Shown: positions 17,767 through 27,155, counted from the first letter of the stretch. The stretch: DNA of 64,000 bases from Rhizorhabdus dicambivorans (GCF_002355275.1 NZ_CP023449.1:1528001-1592000), one strand, 5' to 3'. Program-made: numbers and translations. The notes: generated by a model not told the origin, from the sequence alone.

Positions 17767-18578
17767 GTGATCCCATGATGCCGCTGCCAGCCATCGAGGC
17801 CGAACCCACCAGCGTGCCGCCCGCTGTACTACTGGCCAACCATCTCAAAGCGCTCAAGCTGCCCACCTTTGTGCGCGAGTATGAGAAGGTCGCCTTCGAG
17901 GCCGCGCAGGATCGGGCCGATTACCCCCGCTATCTGCTGCGCCTGTGCGAACTTGAACGGATTGATCGCGAGCGCCGGATGGTGGAGCGCCGTATCCGCA
18001 TGGCTCGCTTCCCGCACACCAAGAGCTTTGACACCTTCGACTTTGCAGCCCAGCCATCACTGAACAAGGCCTTGGTTCTGGAACTGGCGCGCGGTGAATG
18101 GATCGAGCGGCGGCGTAATGTCATTGCGCTGGGCCCCAGCGGCACCGGTAAGACCCACACCGCCCTCGCGCTAGGACTGGCTGCGTGCCAGAAAGGGCAC
18201 AGCGTGGCCTTCACAACGGCCGCGGCGTTGGTCCATGACCTGATGGAGGCTCGCGACGAGCGTCGCTTGCGCAGCCTGCAAAAGCATCTGGCATCTGTAA
18301 AGCTGCTGATCCTCGACGAGTTGGGATATGTACCATTCACCGCCGTGGGCGGCGAGTTGCTGTTCGAGGTACTCAGCCAGCGCTATGAACGCGGCAGCAC
18401 GCTGATCACCAGCAATCTGCCCTTCGATGAATGGACATCGGTGTTCGGCTCCGAACGCCTGACCGGCGCCCTGCTCGACCGGCTGACACACCACGTCCAC
18501 ATTCTCGAGATGAATGGTGACAGCTTCCGTCTCGCCAGCAGCCGCAAGCGCCAGAAGGACAAGGGGGAGGATAAATGA
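17763..18578 (+). CDS. istB: IS21 ATP-binding helper protein IstB
   Basis: A 271-residue AAA+ ATPase related to DnaC. Walker A is GPSGTGKTH, Walker B is LLILDELGY, and sensor-like ITSNLPFDEW and ERLTGALLDRLTHH follow, as in IstB proteins. The start ATG 17763 overlaps the istA stop by 4 bp; a longer open frame upstream lies within istA. IstB assembles with IstA and target DNA to direct insertion. No damage is visible. Confidence 0.96.
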   Translation: MSDPMMPLPAIEAEPTSVPPAVLLANHLKALKLPTFVREYEKVAFEAAQDRADYPRYLLRLCELERIDRERRMVERRIRMARFPHTKSFDTFDFAAQPSLNKALVLELARGEWIERRRNVIALGPSGTGKTHTALALGLAACQKGHSVAFTTAAALVHDLMEARDERRLRSLQKHLASVKLLILDELGYVPFTAVGGELLFEVLSQRYERGSTLITSNLPFDEWTSVFGSERLTGALLDRLTHHVHILEMNGDSFRLASSRKRQKDKGEDK

Positions 18579-18714
18579 CCTAAGAACGGGCGGCCATCGG
18601 CAGCGGGAAATCGGCTTCCGCTCCGCTCCAGCCGCTTCCCCGCTGCCGATGCTGCCCAGCCTCAACCTTGGGGCTTTTTGTTCAAACCAACTGGCCCCAT
18701 TTTAAACCGGTGCC

Positions 18715-18741
18715 TGGCCCGTTTTTATCCCGGCGTTGACA
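18715..18741 (-). repeat. IS21 right terminal inverted repeat
   Basis: Read on the minus strand it starts TGTCAACGCCGGGATAAAAA and ends CGGGCCA, pairing with the left end at 16146-16172. A second box, CTGGCCCCATTTTAAA, lies inside at 18691-18706. The boundary at 18741 is set by the terminal CA. Confidence 0.78.
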
Positions 18742-19151
18742 CCGCCGGGATCCGATATTATATCGTGCTGCTTGCCGCGAGCGTTCCTCTCGCCGGCCTG
18801 ACTTTCAGTGTCCACAGCCCCTTGGTTTTCCTCGGACTGCTCGGGATTTTGCAGATCGTCGCGCTGCCCTTCATGCTGGTGATGAGCGCGTCGGTGATAT
18901 CCATTCTTCCAAATGCGCTCCGGGGGCAACTGACGGCGACATTCGGCTTCGTCATGAGCGTGGTCGGAACGGCCGCCAGCCCGGTCCTCGTCGGCGCGCT
19001 GACCGATTATGTTTTCGGGGACGATCAGAAGATCGGCCTCTCCCTCGCGATCATCACGTCGATCGGATGCGCGGGCTCGCTTATCGCTTTCTGGTGCAGT
19101 TTGCGGCCGTTGGTCGAACTCACGATCCGCAAAGACGGCGGCGCCGCGTAG
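18742..19151 (+). pseudogene. MFS transporter, 3' fragment next to IS21
   Basis: About 136 residues of the C-terminal end of a major facilitator transporter. Hydrophobic segments such as YYIVLLAASVPLAGLTF, FLGLLGILQIVALPF and LAIITSIGCAGSLIAF read as the last four or five membrane helices, with NALRGQLTATFGFVMSVVGT between them. The 5' part is gone. The open frame enters from the IS, where an ATG at 18678 could start a hybrid peptide. The matching 5' part is not elsewhere in the window. It is probably non-functional. Confidence 0.8.
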
Positions 19152-19252
19152 CGTGGGAACGTCAGGCCGCCGCGCGGGGAGCGGTCGCCGGCGAGGCGAC
19201 TCGTTCCCCAGATTCCGGAAGAAACTTCGTCGGCTTCGGTGCACTCGGCCCC

Positions 19253-19921
19253 GTGGCTAGCAGGGGGCGCCCACTGTTCGGCATCGTCCGCGACGCCAGT
19301 GAGCCAGGCGCTGCCCTGCCGGATGCCGACCCCGGCGGAGCGAAAGCCCTCGTCGGGCCGCGCAAGGAGCGATCGGCAGACGCGCTGGAGAAGCTGTATC
19401 GGTCCTATCGGGCACCGCTTATCGCGTGGCTGAGACAGCGCTACGGATCCGGACCTCCCCATCCCGAGGATATCGCGCAGACCGCTTTCACCAAGCTGAT
19501 TGCATCCGGCGGGATAATGAAGGCGGACCATGTCAGGTCCTATCTGTACGCGATTGCGGTCAATACGGCGCGAGATGAGATGCAATGGATCAAGCGGACG
19601 GATCGGTTCATCGAGGGCCAGCTGCGTGAATCCGGACACGACCTGGAAGAAATCACGCCGGAAAGGGTCTGTAGCGGTAAGCTCGATGTGGACCGGCTGG
19701 CGGAATTGATGGAGCAGTTGACCGGGAAGCAGCGCGAGATCGTGCGACGGAGCCGCATCTTGGGACAGACCTACGCCCAGATATCAGAGGAAACGGGATG
19801 GAGCATGGCGGACATCTGCCGCCAGCTGGCTGCGGCGCTCGCTTTCCTCAAGGCCCGGCTGGATGCGACCCCGTCCGACCGCCTTTGGCCAGCGCCCGGC
19901 CCGGCCTCGCGACAGATATGA
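19253..19921 (+). CDS. ECF (FecI-like) RNA polymerase sigma factor
   Basis: An ECF sigma factor of about 222 residues if GTG 19253 is used. Region 2 is LEKLYRSYRAPLIAWLRQRY through HPEDIAQTAFTKLIAS and SYLYAIAVNTARDEM. Region 4 is LTGKQREIVRRSRILGQTY and ISEETGWSMADICRQLAAAL. The frame is open upstream to ATG 19067, but that would overlap the MFS fragment and is arginine-rich shadow. No convincing ribosome site marks the start, so the N-terminus is uncertain. Its stop overlaps the FecR start (ATGA). It likely transcribes the TonB receptor gene at 21100. Confidence 0.82.
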   Translation: MASRGRPLFGIVRDASEPGAALPDADPGGAKALVGPRKERSADALEKLYRSYRAPLIAWLRQRYGSGPPHPEDIAQTAFTKLIASGGIMKADHVRSYLYAIAVNTARDEMQWIKRTDRFIEGQLRESGHDLEEITPERVCSGKLDVDRLAELMEQLTGKQREIVRRSRILGQTYAQISEETGWSMADICRQLAAALAFLKARLDATPSDRLWPAPGPASRQI

Positions 19922-20990
19922 GCGGAAGGGACGAGATGCGGGCAGCATTGCCCGATGAGGTCGGCAACCCCGCCGACCAGGCTGCCAGCTGGCTGGCATA
20001 TCTTTACTCCGGCTCGGCGAGCGAGGAAGGGTTGCAGGCGTTTTCGACCTGGTTGCGGCGCTATCCGGCCAATGGCGAGGCGTTCAGGGACCTGCAGCAG
20101 ATTTGGAGCGACCTTCCGTCGGTGGAAGGCCTCCAGGCCTCCGAGGCGGGGGAGTTCGGTTCGAGCGACGATCGGATGGGCGGGGACAACGTCGAAGCCG
20201 GCGTCGACGCCTTCGATGACGTCCAGCCGAGTTTTGCGATGTGGAGGGCGCTTGCCGCAGTGTTGCTGGTCGGCCTGGTCGGGGAGGATTCTGGCACGCC
20301 TATCTGAGCAATTCAGTCGCCATTGCCGACTACCATACGGGTATCGCGGAAGTCAGGCGAGTGAAGTTGGCCGATGGATCGGTCGTCACCCTATCGGCGA
20401 GCTCATCCCTCCACGCCGAGATGTCCAGTGCGACGCGTAGCGTCGACCTCGATGCGGGACGGGCTTTCTTCGATGTCGCCCCCGATCGCACGCGCCCCTT
20501 CACGGTGGATGCAGGCGGCGTGCGAGTCCAGGTCGTCGGGACGGAGTTCGACGTCAACATATCGCCGGCCAAGGTACGGGTCTCGGTTGCCAGGGGCGTG
20601 GTCGAGGTACGGCCTGGCGTCGGGCACAGCTCCCGGGGCGTCCGGCTCGTTGCGGGCCAGCGCGTCACGACGTCGCAGAGCGGAGAACTGCAGGCGATCG
20701 AGAGCTTCGACGCAGGCCGGGTCATGCCCTGGTTGCGCGGCATGCTCGTGTATCGTGATGAACCTCTGGCCGATGTGGTCGCCGATATGAACCGCTATCG
20801 TACCCTGAAGATATCCATCGCCGATGAGGTGCTCGCACGGATGCCGATTACCATGGCGGTGCGGACGGACCAGACAGACGCCCTCATTGCCGGACTGGAG
20901 GCTATGCGGTTCACCACTGCCGAGCAGACCCCTCGGAGCGTGGTCCTCCGCCCGATCGGCAGCCAGCGAGCGCGCCGAACATCGATGTGA
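19918..20990 (+). pseudogene. FecR-like anti-sigma factor, frameshifted in the membrane helix
   Basis: Two frames together make one FecR protein of about 357 residues. The first, from ATG 19918, has the N-terminal sigma-binding domain (DQAASWLAYLYSGSASEEGL) and the start of the membrane helix (MWRALAAVLLVGLVG), then runs to a stop at 20307. The second frame resumes the helix as GGFWHAYLSN and carries the periplasmic FecR domain (VRRVKLADGSVVTLSASSSL; DLDAGRAFFDVAPD; VVGTEFDVNI) to 20990. The switch is at the run GGGG (20281-20284); one more G would restore a single frame. It is either a true inactivating deletion, a sequencing error or, less likely, recoding. If real, the anti-sigma could not span the membrane. 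Confidence 0.85.
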
Positions 20991-21099
20991 GATTCTTTGG
21001 AAAATCCATGGCCGTGCACAGTCTCTCTTCTGTCGCGACCCTCAGCCCAGCCGCATCGGAGCTCGGGAAGGGTCGCGGTGGGAACAGGGAGAGAGAGGC

Positions 21100-23664
21100 A
21101 TGATCATATCACCGCGTATGAGGCGTGAAACGAAGGGCTTGCGCCACGTGGTCAACATGGCCGGGGCAGGCTGCTCGGCGTGGGCGGTGGCGCTCTGCGG
21201 AGTGACGATGGCGACACCGGCCTATGCAGCGGACGCCTCCCACAGGATATCGGTACGCGCGGGCCCGCTTGACGCGGCGATCGTCGAGCTCGCGGAGGAA
21301 CTGAGGGTTTCGATACTTATCGAGCCCCGCCTGGCCGCGAACAGGAGATCGGCTGGCCTTCAAGGCGTCATGAGTACGGAGGAGGCACTGACCCGGCTGC
21401 TTCGCGATAGCGGCCTGACTTTCTACAGGAATTCCAACGGCGGCTACATAGTGGTGAAGGCCGACGCTTCGCAGGTGAGCGAGGTCAGGCCTGCTCCGTC
21501 ACCGGTTCAGCCGCAAGCGGCGATGGAAGAAAGCGATTCAGGGGGCGTAGAGGAAATCATCGTGACGGCGCTCCGGAGGGAGACGACGTTGCAGGACACC
21601 GCGATCGCGGTGGCCGCGGTGAGCGGTGAACGCCTGGATGCGCTTGGCGTGAACAGTACCAGTGCCCTGCAGCTCCAGATCCCCGGGCTGGTCATATCGA
21701 CGAACACCGCAGGGCAGAGCCAGATCTACATCCGCGGGGTCGGCAACACCATCACCGGAGTCGTCTCCTCCAACAGCGTCGCCACCTATCTTGACGGTGT
21801 CTACATAGCCAATGGCCAGGCCGCACTGCAGACCTTCAACGACATCGCGCGGGTAGAGGTCCTCAAGGGCCCCCAATCGACGCTGTACGGGCGGAACGCG
21901 ACGGGTGGTGCCGTCGTGCTGGTTTCCAAGGAGCCCAGTGATCGACCGGAATATTCCGTCAGCGGCCTGGTAGGCAATTACGAGGCCTATAGGGTACAGG
22001 CGAGCCTGAACGGGCCGCTGCGCGGTGACGAAATCATGGGCCGCCTCTCATTCTTCGCGCAGGGTCATAAGGGCTATGCGGAGAATGTCACACTCGGAAC
22101 CCACCCCGGCGGTGACCGGCAATGGGGCGTGAAGGGGGCGCTGAAGCTCGTGCCGTCGGATAGCCTCGACGTCACCGTCCGCGGCGACTTCCGCCGCATT
22201 CGGGGAGGGGACTATATCAAGCACCTCAACCCGAACAGCTATGTGTACCTCACATCGGCGATACCCAACCAATATATTGACGACCCCTGGAAATACCGTT
22301 CCGAAATCCGCGCCTCCTTCAAGGGTTACGACACCGGCGGGTCCGCGCAGCTGCGCTGGCGGTCCGACATCGGCAAAGTCACGTCGGTCACGAGCTATCG
22401 CCGCTTCTCTCTTGGGCCGCAGTTCTCGGATTTCGACTCCATCGTGGGCTTTTTTGCGGGCACGACGCGCGCGGAAATGTTCGGCGAAACCGTGGATGCG
22501 AAGCAGTTCTGGCATGAGACGATCTTCCAGAGCCCGGAAGACCGGAATTTCCAGATCATGGCTGGAGCGAGCTATTTCTCCGGTCGGTCCTGGCAGGAGG
22601 TCAGGCGCATCTCGACCGGCAACACCGTCGGCAGCGCGAGACGGTCGGCCGACAACAGAGCGGGCGCAGCGTTCATCGACGCGCGATACGACTTCAGTCC
22701 CCGATTCTCGGCGGTTGGCGGCGTCCGCTACACGCGCGAGCACCTCGAATATGCGCAGCTCGTCAGGATCACCACGGCCGGTGTCGGCCCGGGCCGTGCG
22801 GAGAATGCCAGGACATGGAGCGCGCTTTCGCCCCGCTTTGGTCTCGAGTGGCGCCCCTCGGAGGGCAGGCTGCTTTATTTCAACGTCACGAGCGGGTTCA
22901 AGAGCGGCGGCTTCAACGAAACGAACCCGCTGAACGCCTTCGAACCGGAGAAGGTGTGGGCGTTCGAAGGGGGCGTGAAAACGACCTGGCTCGACGGCAA
23001 GGTGCAGGCGAACGCGTCGGCTTTCACCTATGCCTACCGCGATCTGCAGGTTTCCCGGATCGCGCCGATCACGCAGGCCCGCGTCGTCGCGAACGCTGGC
23101 CGTTCGCGGATCAGCGGGGCCGACATCGACCTGGTGGTTCGGCCGGTCCGAGCGGTATCGCTTGGGGCTTCGCTTTCTCTGTTGAAGAGCGAGTTCGGCG
23201 ATCTCGTGCTTTGCGACAATGTGGCCGGGCCGTGCTCGCTTCCTCCGAACGATTCCGGGTTCGTCAACATCAAGGGCCGACAGCTCAATAACGCGCCCAA
23301 CCGCGCGTTGAGCCTCTTCACGGACTTGAGCTTCACTCCGCCGGGATTGCCCGGCCAAATGCTCTTGCACCTGGACGGCAATTACCGCTCGCGCGTTTAC
23401 TTCACGCCATTTGCGCGGAAGGAGTTCCAGTCCGATCCAGGCAACTGGCTGCTGAACGCCGAACTGAAATATGAATGGGCTGATCGACAGTTCGTCGCGC
23501 TTTTCGTCCGGAACGTCACCGATGAGGTCAGGGTCGACTACGCCTCGGCTTCAGGGGTGCTGAGGACGCCCAGCACCTCCGCTACCGCCATCGGGACGTC
23601 CCTGTTCGCCGCCCGGCTTCAGCCTCCGCGCACATTCGGGCTGCGCGCCGGATACACCTTCTGA
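21100..23664 (+). CDS. TonB-dependent transducer with STN domain (FecA-like)
   Basis: An 854-residue outer-membrane receptor. A signal peptide ends near ATPAYAADA. Residues about 48-105 form the STN signalling domain (RISVRAGPLDAAIVELAEEL; SGLTFYRNSNGGYIVV), which contacts FecR in this class. The plug follows the TonB box EEIIVTALRRE, with VEVLKGPQSTLYGRNATGG. The C-terminus ends in a beta-strand LRAGYTF. ATG 21100 is preferred since GGGAGAGAGAG precedes it; the upstream open frame crosses FecR. With the upstream sigma/FecR genes it makes a cell-surface signalling system. The ligand is not readable and need not be iron in a catabolic island. Confidence 0.94.
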   Translation: MIISPRMRRETKGLRHVVNMAGAGCSAWAVALCGVTMATPAYAADASHRISVRAGPLDAAIVELAEELRVSILIEPRLAANRRSAGLQGVMSTEEALTRLLRDSGLTFYRNSNGGYIVVKADASQVSEVRPAPSPVQPQAAMEESDSGGVEEIIVTALRRETTLQDTAIAVAAVSGERLDALGVNSTSALQLQIPGLVISTNTAGQSQIYIRGVGNTITGVVSSNSVATYLDGVYIANGQAALQTFNDIARVEVLKGPQSTLYGRNATGGAVVLVSKEPSDRPEYSVSGLVGNYEAYRVQASLNGPLRGDEIMGRLSFFAQGHKGYAENVTLGTHPGGDRQWGVKGALKLVPSDSLDVTVRGDFRRIRGGDYIKHLNPNSYVYLTSAIPNQYIDDPWKYRSEIRASFKGYDTGGSAQLRWRSDIGKVTSVTSYRRFSLGPQFSDFDSIVGFFAGTTRAEMFGETVDAKQFWHETIFQSPEDRNFQIMAGASYFSGRSWQEVRRISTGNTVGSARRSADNRAGAAFIDARYDFSPRFSAVGGVRYTREHLEYAQLVRITTAGVGPGRAENARTWSALSPRFGLEWRPSEGRLLYFNVTSGFKSGGFNETNPLNAFEPEKVWAFEGGVKTTWLDGKVQANASAFTYAYRDLQVSRIAPITQARVVANAGRSRISGADIDLVVRPVRAVSLGASLSLLKSEFGDLVLCDNVAGPCSLPPNDSGFVNIKGRQLNNAPNRALSLFTDLSFTPPGLPGQMLLHLDGNYRSRVYFTPFARKEFQSDPGNWLLNAELKYEWADRQFVALFVRNVTDEVRVDYASASGVLRTPSTSATAIGTSLFAARLQPPRTFGLRAGYTF

Positions 23665-24452
23665 TGACAGATGGCTCGCCTGCGCCCCACGACGCACCGT
23701 CGATGGCAGGACCTGACGATGCTTCGGAGGCGCGGGCGACGCTGCTGCGTCTTAGAGGGGTCATCCGCCCATGGCATGACGCTTTGCTCAACGTGCGCCC
23801 CGCTTCGGTGCTGCGGTACATCGACCTGATAGACAGTGTCGATCGCAGTTGGCCTTTCACCCCCAGTCTTTTGCAACTGATGTGCGTGGCGGGCGATGCC
23901 GTGCTCACCCATATTGCACCGGAGGGGATCGAACTGCACGCGCGGTTGGCGATCCAGGCGGGGGCCAGCCCGGCGCAGGTGCTGGAGGCGCTCGAGATCG
24001 CGACGATATGTGGCGCCCGGACCTTGGCCCAGCCCGCTTCGGCGCTTCCCGGGGGCGCTAACCACGCGGTCTCCGGGGAGCTGGCAGAAAAGGTCCGGAG
24101 TTCGCGCGAGCGCTTCACGCAGATCTTCGGGTCGCTTCCGGACTGGCTGGAACGCCAGTTTGCGATCGATCCTGGCTACGCGTCAGCGCTCGTCGACCTG
24201 TCCTACGCGCCTTCTCAACCCGCGCTCAGCAGCCGGGATCGCGTGTTGATCTGCTTCGGCGTCTGTGCCTGTCCCGCCGTCCTGGATCCGGAAGGAGCGT
24301 CGTTCTTTGCGAAGGCTGCTCTGCGCCACGGTGTGGAAGAGCGCGAGCTCGACGCCATCAGGAGGGTGATGACCCTACTGGGTCTGCATTCGATATCCTA
24401 CGGCATCCTGCCGGCTACGGCAGGGATGGAGACCAAGAGCGTTGCGTCGTGA
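23664..24452 (+). CDS. Carboxymuconolactone-decarboxylase/AhpD-like protein
   Basis: A 262-residue protein with two repeats of the all-helical CMD/AhpD fold. The first repeat is the clearer: HARLAIQAGASPAQVLEALE then IATICGA; the second is FFAKAALRHGVEERELDAIR. The CxxC redox pair of AhpD peroxidases is absent, so peroxidase activity is unlikely; decarboxylase or isomerase-like roles are possible. The ATG at 23664 shares one base with the stop of the TonB receptor gene, so the two are translationally coupled, tying this enzyme to the receptor's ligand. Confidence 0.7.
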   Translation: MTDGSPAPHDAPSMAGPDDASEARATLLRLRGVIRPWHDALLNVRPASVLRYIDLIDSVDRSWPFTPSLLQLMCVAGDAVLTHIAPEGIELHARLAIQAGASPAQVLEALEIATICGARTLAQPASALPGGANHAVSGELAEKVRSSRERFTQIFGSLPDWLERQFAIDPGYASALVDLSYAPSQPALSSRDRVLICFGVCACPAVLDPEGASFFAKAALRHGVEERELDAIRRVMTLLGLHSISYGILPATAGMETKSVAS

Positions 24453-24499
24453 ATTGGCGGACGCACGGCGCCGGGGATCGAAGAAAGAAAGCAGGTGGA

Positions 24500-24531
24500 T
24501 TGATCCGGGTGGAATATTCCACCCGGATCAA
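24500..24531. terminator. Perfect 32-bp palindrome between convergent genes
   Basis: TTGATCCGGGTGGAAT is followed directly by its exact reverse complement, ATTCCACCCGGATCAA. It lies 48 bp after the CMD-like gene and 12 bp after the stop of the minus-strand TonB receptor gene. On the minus strand it is followed by TCCACCTGCTTTCTTTCTT, a T-rich tract. A bidirectional terminator is the simplest reading. Confidence 0.75.
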
Positions 24532-24542
24532 CCATCATTTCG

Positions 24543-27155
24543 TCAGTAGTCGAACGACAAGCTCACACCGATCAGGCGCGGCTCGCCGAATTGCTGTGTA
24601 GAGAAACCGAGTGAATTGTGCAGCGGTGTGGCTGCAGTCTCGTAAATCTTGTTGAAGATGTTCCGGACAAAGACGCTGGCTACGATGTTCTTGATCCCCA
24701 GCGCGTCCTCCCAATCGACGCGGGCGTTGGCAATGCCGTAGCCGTTGATCGTTACCGAGTCCCGCGCGCCTTCACCGAAGATCTGGATGTAGCGGTTAGC
24801 GGCGGTGAGGCCATAAGACTTCGACTGATAGGTGTACTGGCCCGTGATCGAAACCGCTCCGTTGTCCCCCGAAAGGGGTATCTCATAGGTCGCGTTGAGG
24901 TTGACTTTGTGTTTCGGCGCGTTCTGGAACGGGTTGTCCGAAAGGTCTATGTTCGTGCCCACGGGCGCGGCCCCGTACGGGTCGGCTCCCACCCACTGGG
25001 TGTATTTGGCCTCGTTGTAGGAATAGTTCACGCCAAGCCTGAGGTCGGAGGTGGGAAGGACCGTCAGTTCGGCTTCGATGCCACGCAACTTGGCCTTCGC
25101 GACATTGGCGACGTAGGAGATCGCGGCACCGTTGACGATGGCCGTAAACGACCTCTGGATCCCCGAGTATCTCGCTTGGTAGCCGGCCAGGTTGAAGCGT
25201 CCGCTCGTGCCCCCAAGGTTGAAGTCCCATTTCACGCCGGCCTCAACATCCTTGATCGTCTCGGATCCGTACTGCAGCTGGAAGTTGGGTGCGCCGGCGG
25301 CGTTGGAGTTGTTCAGACCTCCGGGGACATAGCCCTTGCGCGTCGATACGTAGAGCAGGAGATCCGAAGTGGCTTTATAGTCGATCGAGAAGTTATAGTT
25401 CGTTCCGCTCGTTTTCAGGCTCTGGGTCGCGACTGGCGAAGGTGTCAGCGTGATGGTGCCGGTCGTCGTGTTGATTGTCACTATCGATGGCGAGATCACG
25501 CCGGTCAGGGGATGAATGCCCGCGGCCCGGGTGCGGAGGATGAAGTCATCCTTGGTGCGCCGGACGCCACCGGTCAGATGGAGCCCGTCGATCAACCCGT
25601 CGAGACCAAGCGTTGTCTGCCCGTAGAAAGCGCTCTGCTTGGAGCGCCCGCCTACCGTGAACGGCCTGCCTGCGGAGAAGCCGAGGTTGACAGCTGTCAC
25701 GCCGCCGAGCGTCTTTTGTACGCCGCCTACATCGGTCAGATCGGGGGTGCTCGGCGCGTGCTGGTAGTAATAGCCGCCCACGAATACCAGCCGGTCATCG
25801 AACAGGTTGCCCGACAATTGGGTTTCATTGGAATAGAACTTCTCCCCCTTGCCGGTGGAGATCACCGCCTTGGTGCCGGACTGGTTTCCGGCGAGGCCGG
25901 TACCAACGCCGACGTAGAGGTTCAGGAGTTCATCGATGCCGCCGACGTTGACGCCCGAATAGCCCTTCGTCGTCTGGTAGCCGAAGATATTCTTCAGCTG
26001 AAGCTGAAGCGGTCCCATATCGGGCAACGCGAGTTCAGTCCTGTTGACCAGCGTTTCGTGGGTATTCCGGTCCTGGAAGTAAGTGGTGTTGCCTGCATTG
26101 ACCCGGCGCAGTTCCTTGCCGCCCCGTGACACCCGTGTCACCTCGGCGTCCAAGGTGGCCTTCAGCGAAGCCAGGATGCCCAGCCGCTGCGCGGCACATG
26201 CGGGTACGCTGGACGCAAGCCCCACCGCGACGGCCTGGGCACAGATTCCGTTGAAGAACGGGGTGTTCGCCGGAAGGTTGAACAGGCCGAAGTTCCGGTT
26301 GTAGTCCAGGGCCAGATAAGCGCTGGATGCCTGGTCGGAGTGGAAACGATCGTAGATCGTCGTGTTCTTCAGCCAGCTGGTCGGCTCGAAAAGGACGCTG
26401 ATGCGCTGGGATTCATTGTTCAGTTCGTCCAGGCGCTTGTCGGAGCCGATGACCTTCGTATAGCCCCGCCGGTGGTTGTAATTGGCCGCGGCTCGCACGG
26501 CCAGGACGCCGTCGATGATGGGGACGCTGACTGCCAGGGTTCCCTGGAAGTAGCCCAGCGTTCCGACGCCAAGGCTGCCATTGGCTTTCACGTCATTGAG
26601 GTGCGGCGCGGCGGGCGTGACAAGCACGGCGCCCGCGGTGGTCGTGCGGCCGAACAGGGTGCCCTGCGGTCCCTTGAGGACCTGCACCGATTGCAGGTCG
26701 TACAGCGATTGCCCCGCGCTGCCGTCGTAACCGACGTTGTTGGTGGGGGTCGGGACTTCGGCGAAATAGGTGCCGACCGTGGGGGTTGTCGAGCTCTGGC
26801 CGGACAGGCCGCGCATGCCGTAGGTACCCCCGGTTCGTCCGAAGCGGCTGGCGACGCTCAGTGACGGAATCTTCTGCTGGAGATCGTTTTGATCACGCAC
26901 GTTCTCCGTCTTCAGCTGATCCTGCGTCATGACGCTGACGGCCTGTGGCACGTCCTGCAGCTTCTCCTCTCGCCGACGCGCGGTGACAACTATGTCGCCG
27001 ATGCCTGCCTCGACGGAGCGGGCTCCCTCCTCAGCGGATTGCGCCCTTGCCTCCGGTGCCATCAGCGCCAGCGCCAGGGTCGACGCCGTGGCAAGCTGGA
27101 GTGTGCGTCGATTGAAGTTGCCGCGCGGCGAATGTGGGTAGATCGAGCTTTTCAT
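24543..27155 (-). CDS. TonB-dependent outer-membrane receptor
   Basis: An 870-residue receptor without an STN domain. A signal peptide ends ALMAPEARAQ. The TonB box region is GDIVVTARRREEKLQDVPQA, and the plug contains VQVLKGPQGTLFGRTTTAGA. The barrel ends in LIGVSLSFDY with the terminal aromatic residue expected of BAM substrates. This architecture (IVVTARRREE and a GPQGTLFGR plug) is common in sphingomonads near catabolic genes. It is divergent from the flavoprotein gene at 27801 across a 645-bp gap, so the two may share regulation. The substrate is unknown. Confidence 0.94.
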   Translation of the reverse strand: MKSSIYPHSPRGNFNRRTLQLATASTLALALMAPEARAQSAEEGARSVEAGIGDIVVTARRREEKLQDVPQAVSVMTQDQLKTENVRDQNDLQQKIPSLSVASRFGRTGGTYGMRGLSGQSSTTPTVGTYFAEVPTPTNNVGYDGSAGQSLYDLQSVQVLKGPQGTLFGRTTTAGAVLVTPAAPHLNDVKANGSLGVGTLGYFQGTLAVSVPIIDGVLAVRAAANYNHRRGYTKVIGSDKRLDELNNESQRISVLFEPTSWLKNTTIYDRFHSDQASSAYLALDYNRNFGLFNLPANTPFFNGICAQAVAVGLASSVPACAAQRLGILASLKATLDAEVTRVSRGGKELRRVNAGNTTYFQDRNTHETLVNRTELALPDMGPLQLQLKNIFGYQTTKGYSGVNVGGIDELLNLYVGVGTGLAGNQSGTKAVISTGKGEKFYSNETQLSGNLFDDRLVFVGGYYYQHAPSTPDLTDVGGVQKTLGGVTAVNLGFSAGRPFTVGGRSKQSAFYGQTTLGLDGLIDGLHLTGGVRRTKDDFILRTRAAGIHPLTGVISPSIVTINTTTGTITLTPSPVATQSLKTSGTNYNFSIDYKATSDLLLYVSTRKGYVPGGLNNSNAAGAPNFQLQYGSETIKDVEAGVKWDFNLGGTSGRFNLAGYQARYSGIQRSFTAIVNGAAISYVANVAKAKLRGIEAELTVLPTSDLRLGVNYSYNEAKYTQWVGADPYGAAPVGTNIDLSDNPFQNAPKHKVNLNATYEIPLSGDNGAVSITGQYTYQSKSYGLTAANRYIQIFGEGARDSVTINGYGIANARVDWEDALGIKNIVASVFVRNIFNKIYETAATPLHNSLGFSTQQFGEPRLIGVSLSFDY

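Larger units (their letters stand above)
16146..18741 (+). mobile_element. IS21-family insertion sequence, complete
   Basis: A 2,596-bp element with istA and istB in the family's usual order and 4-bp overlap. The ends start TG and finish CA. The terminal repeats align over 27 bp (left TGAGAACACCGGGAATAAAA, right reverse complement TGTCAACGCCGGGATAAAAA, both going on to GGGCCA). Subterminal copies of a TTAAAAxGGGGCCAG box lie at 16194-16209 and 18691-18706, as is typical of IS21 ends. No direct target repeat is visible: the left flank ends TTTCGGG and the right flank starts CCGCCGGG. The two flanks carry halves of unrelated genes. Both IS genes look intact, so the element may still be mobile. 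Confidence 0.92.

Noticed and set aside
20281-20284. Programmed frameshifting in the FecR gene
   Set aside because: There is no slippery heptamer with a downstream structure that I can see; a lost base in a G run is simpler.
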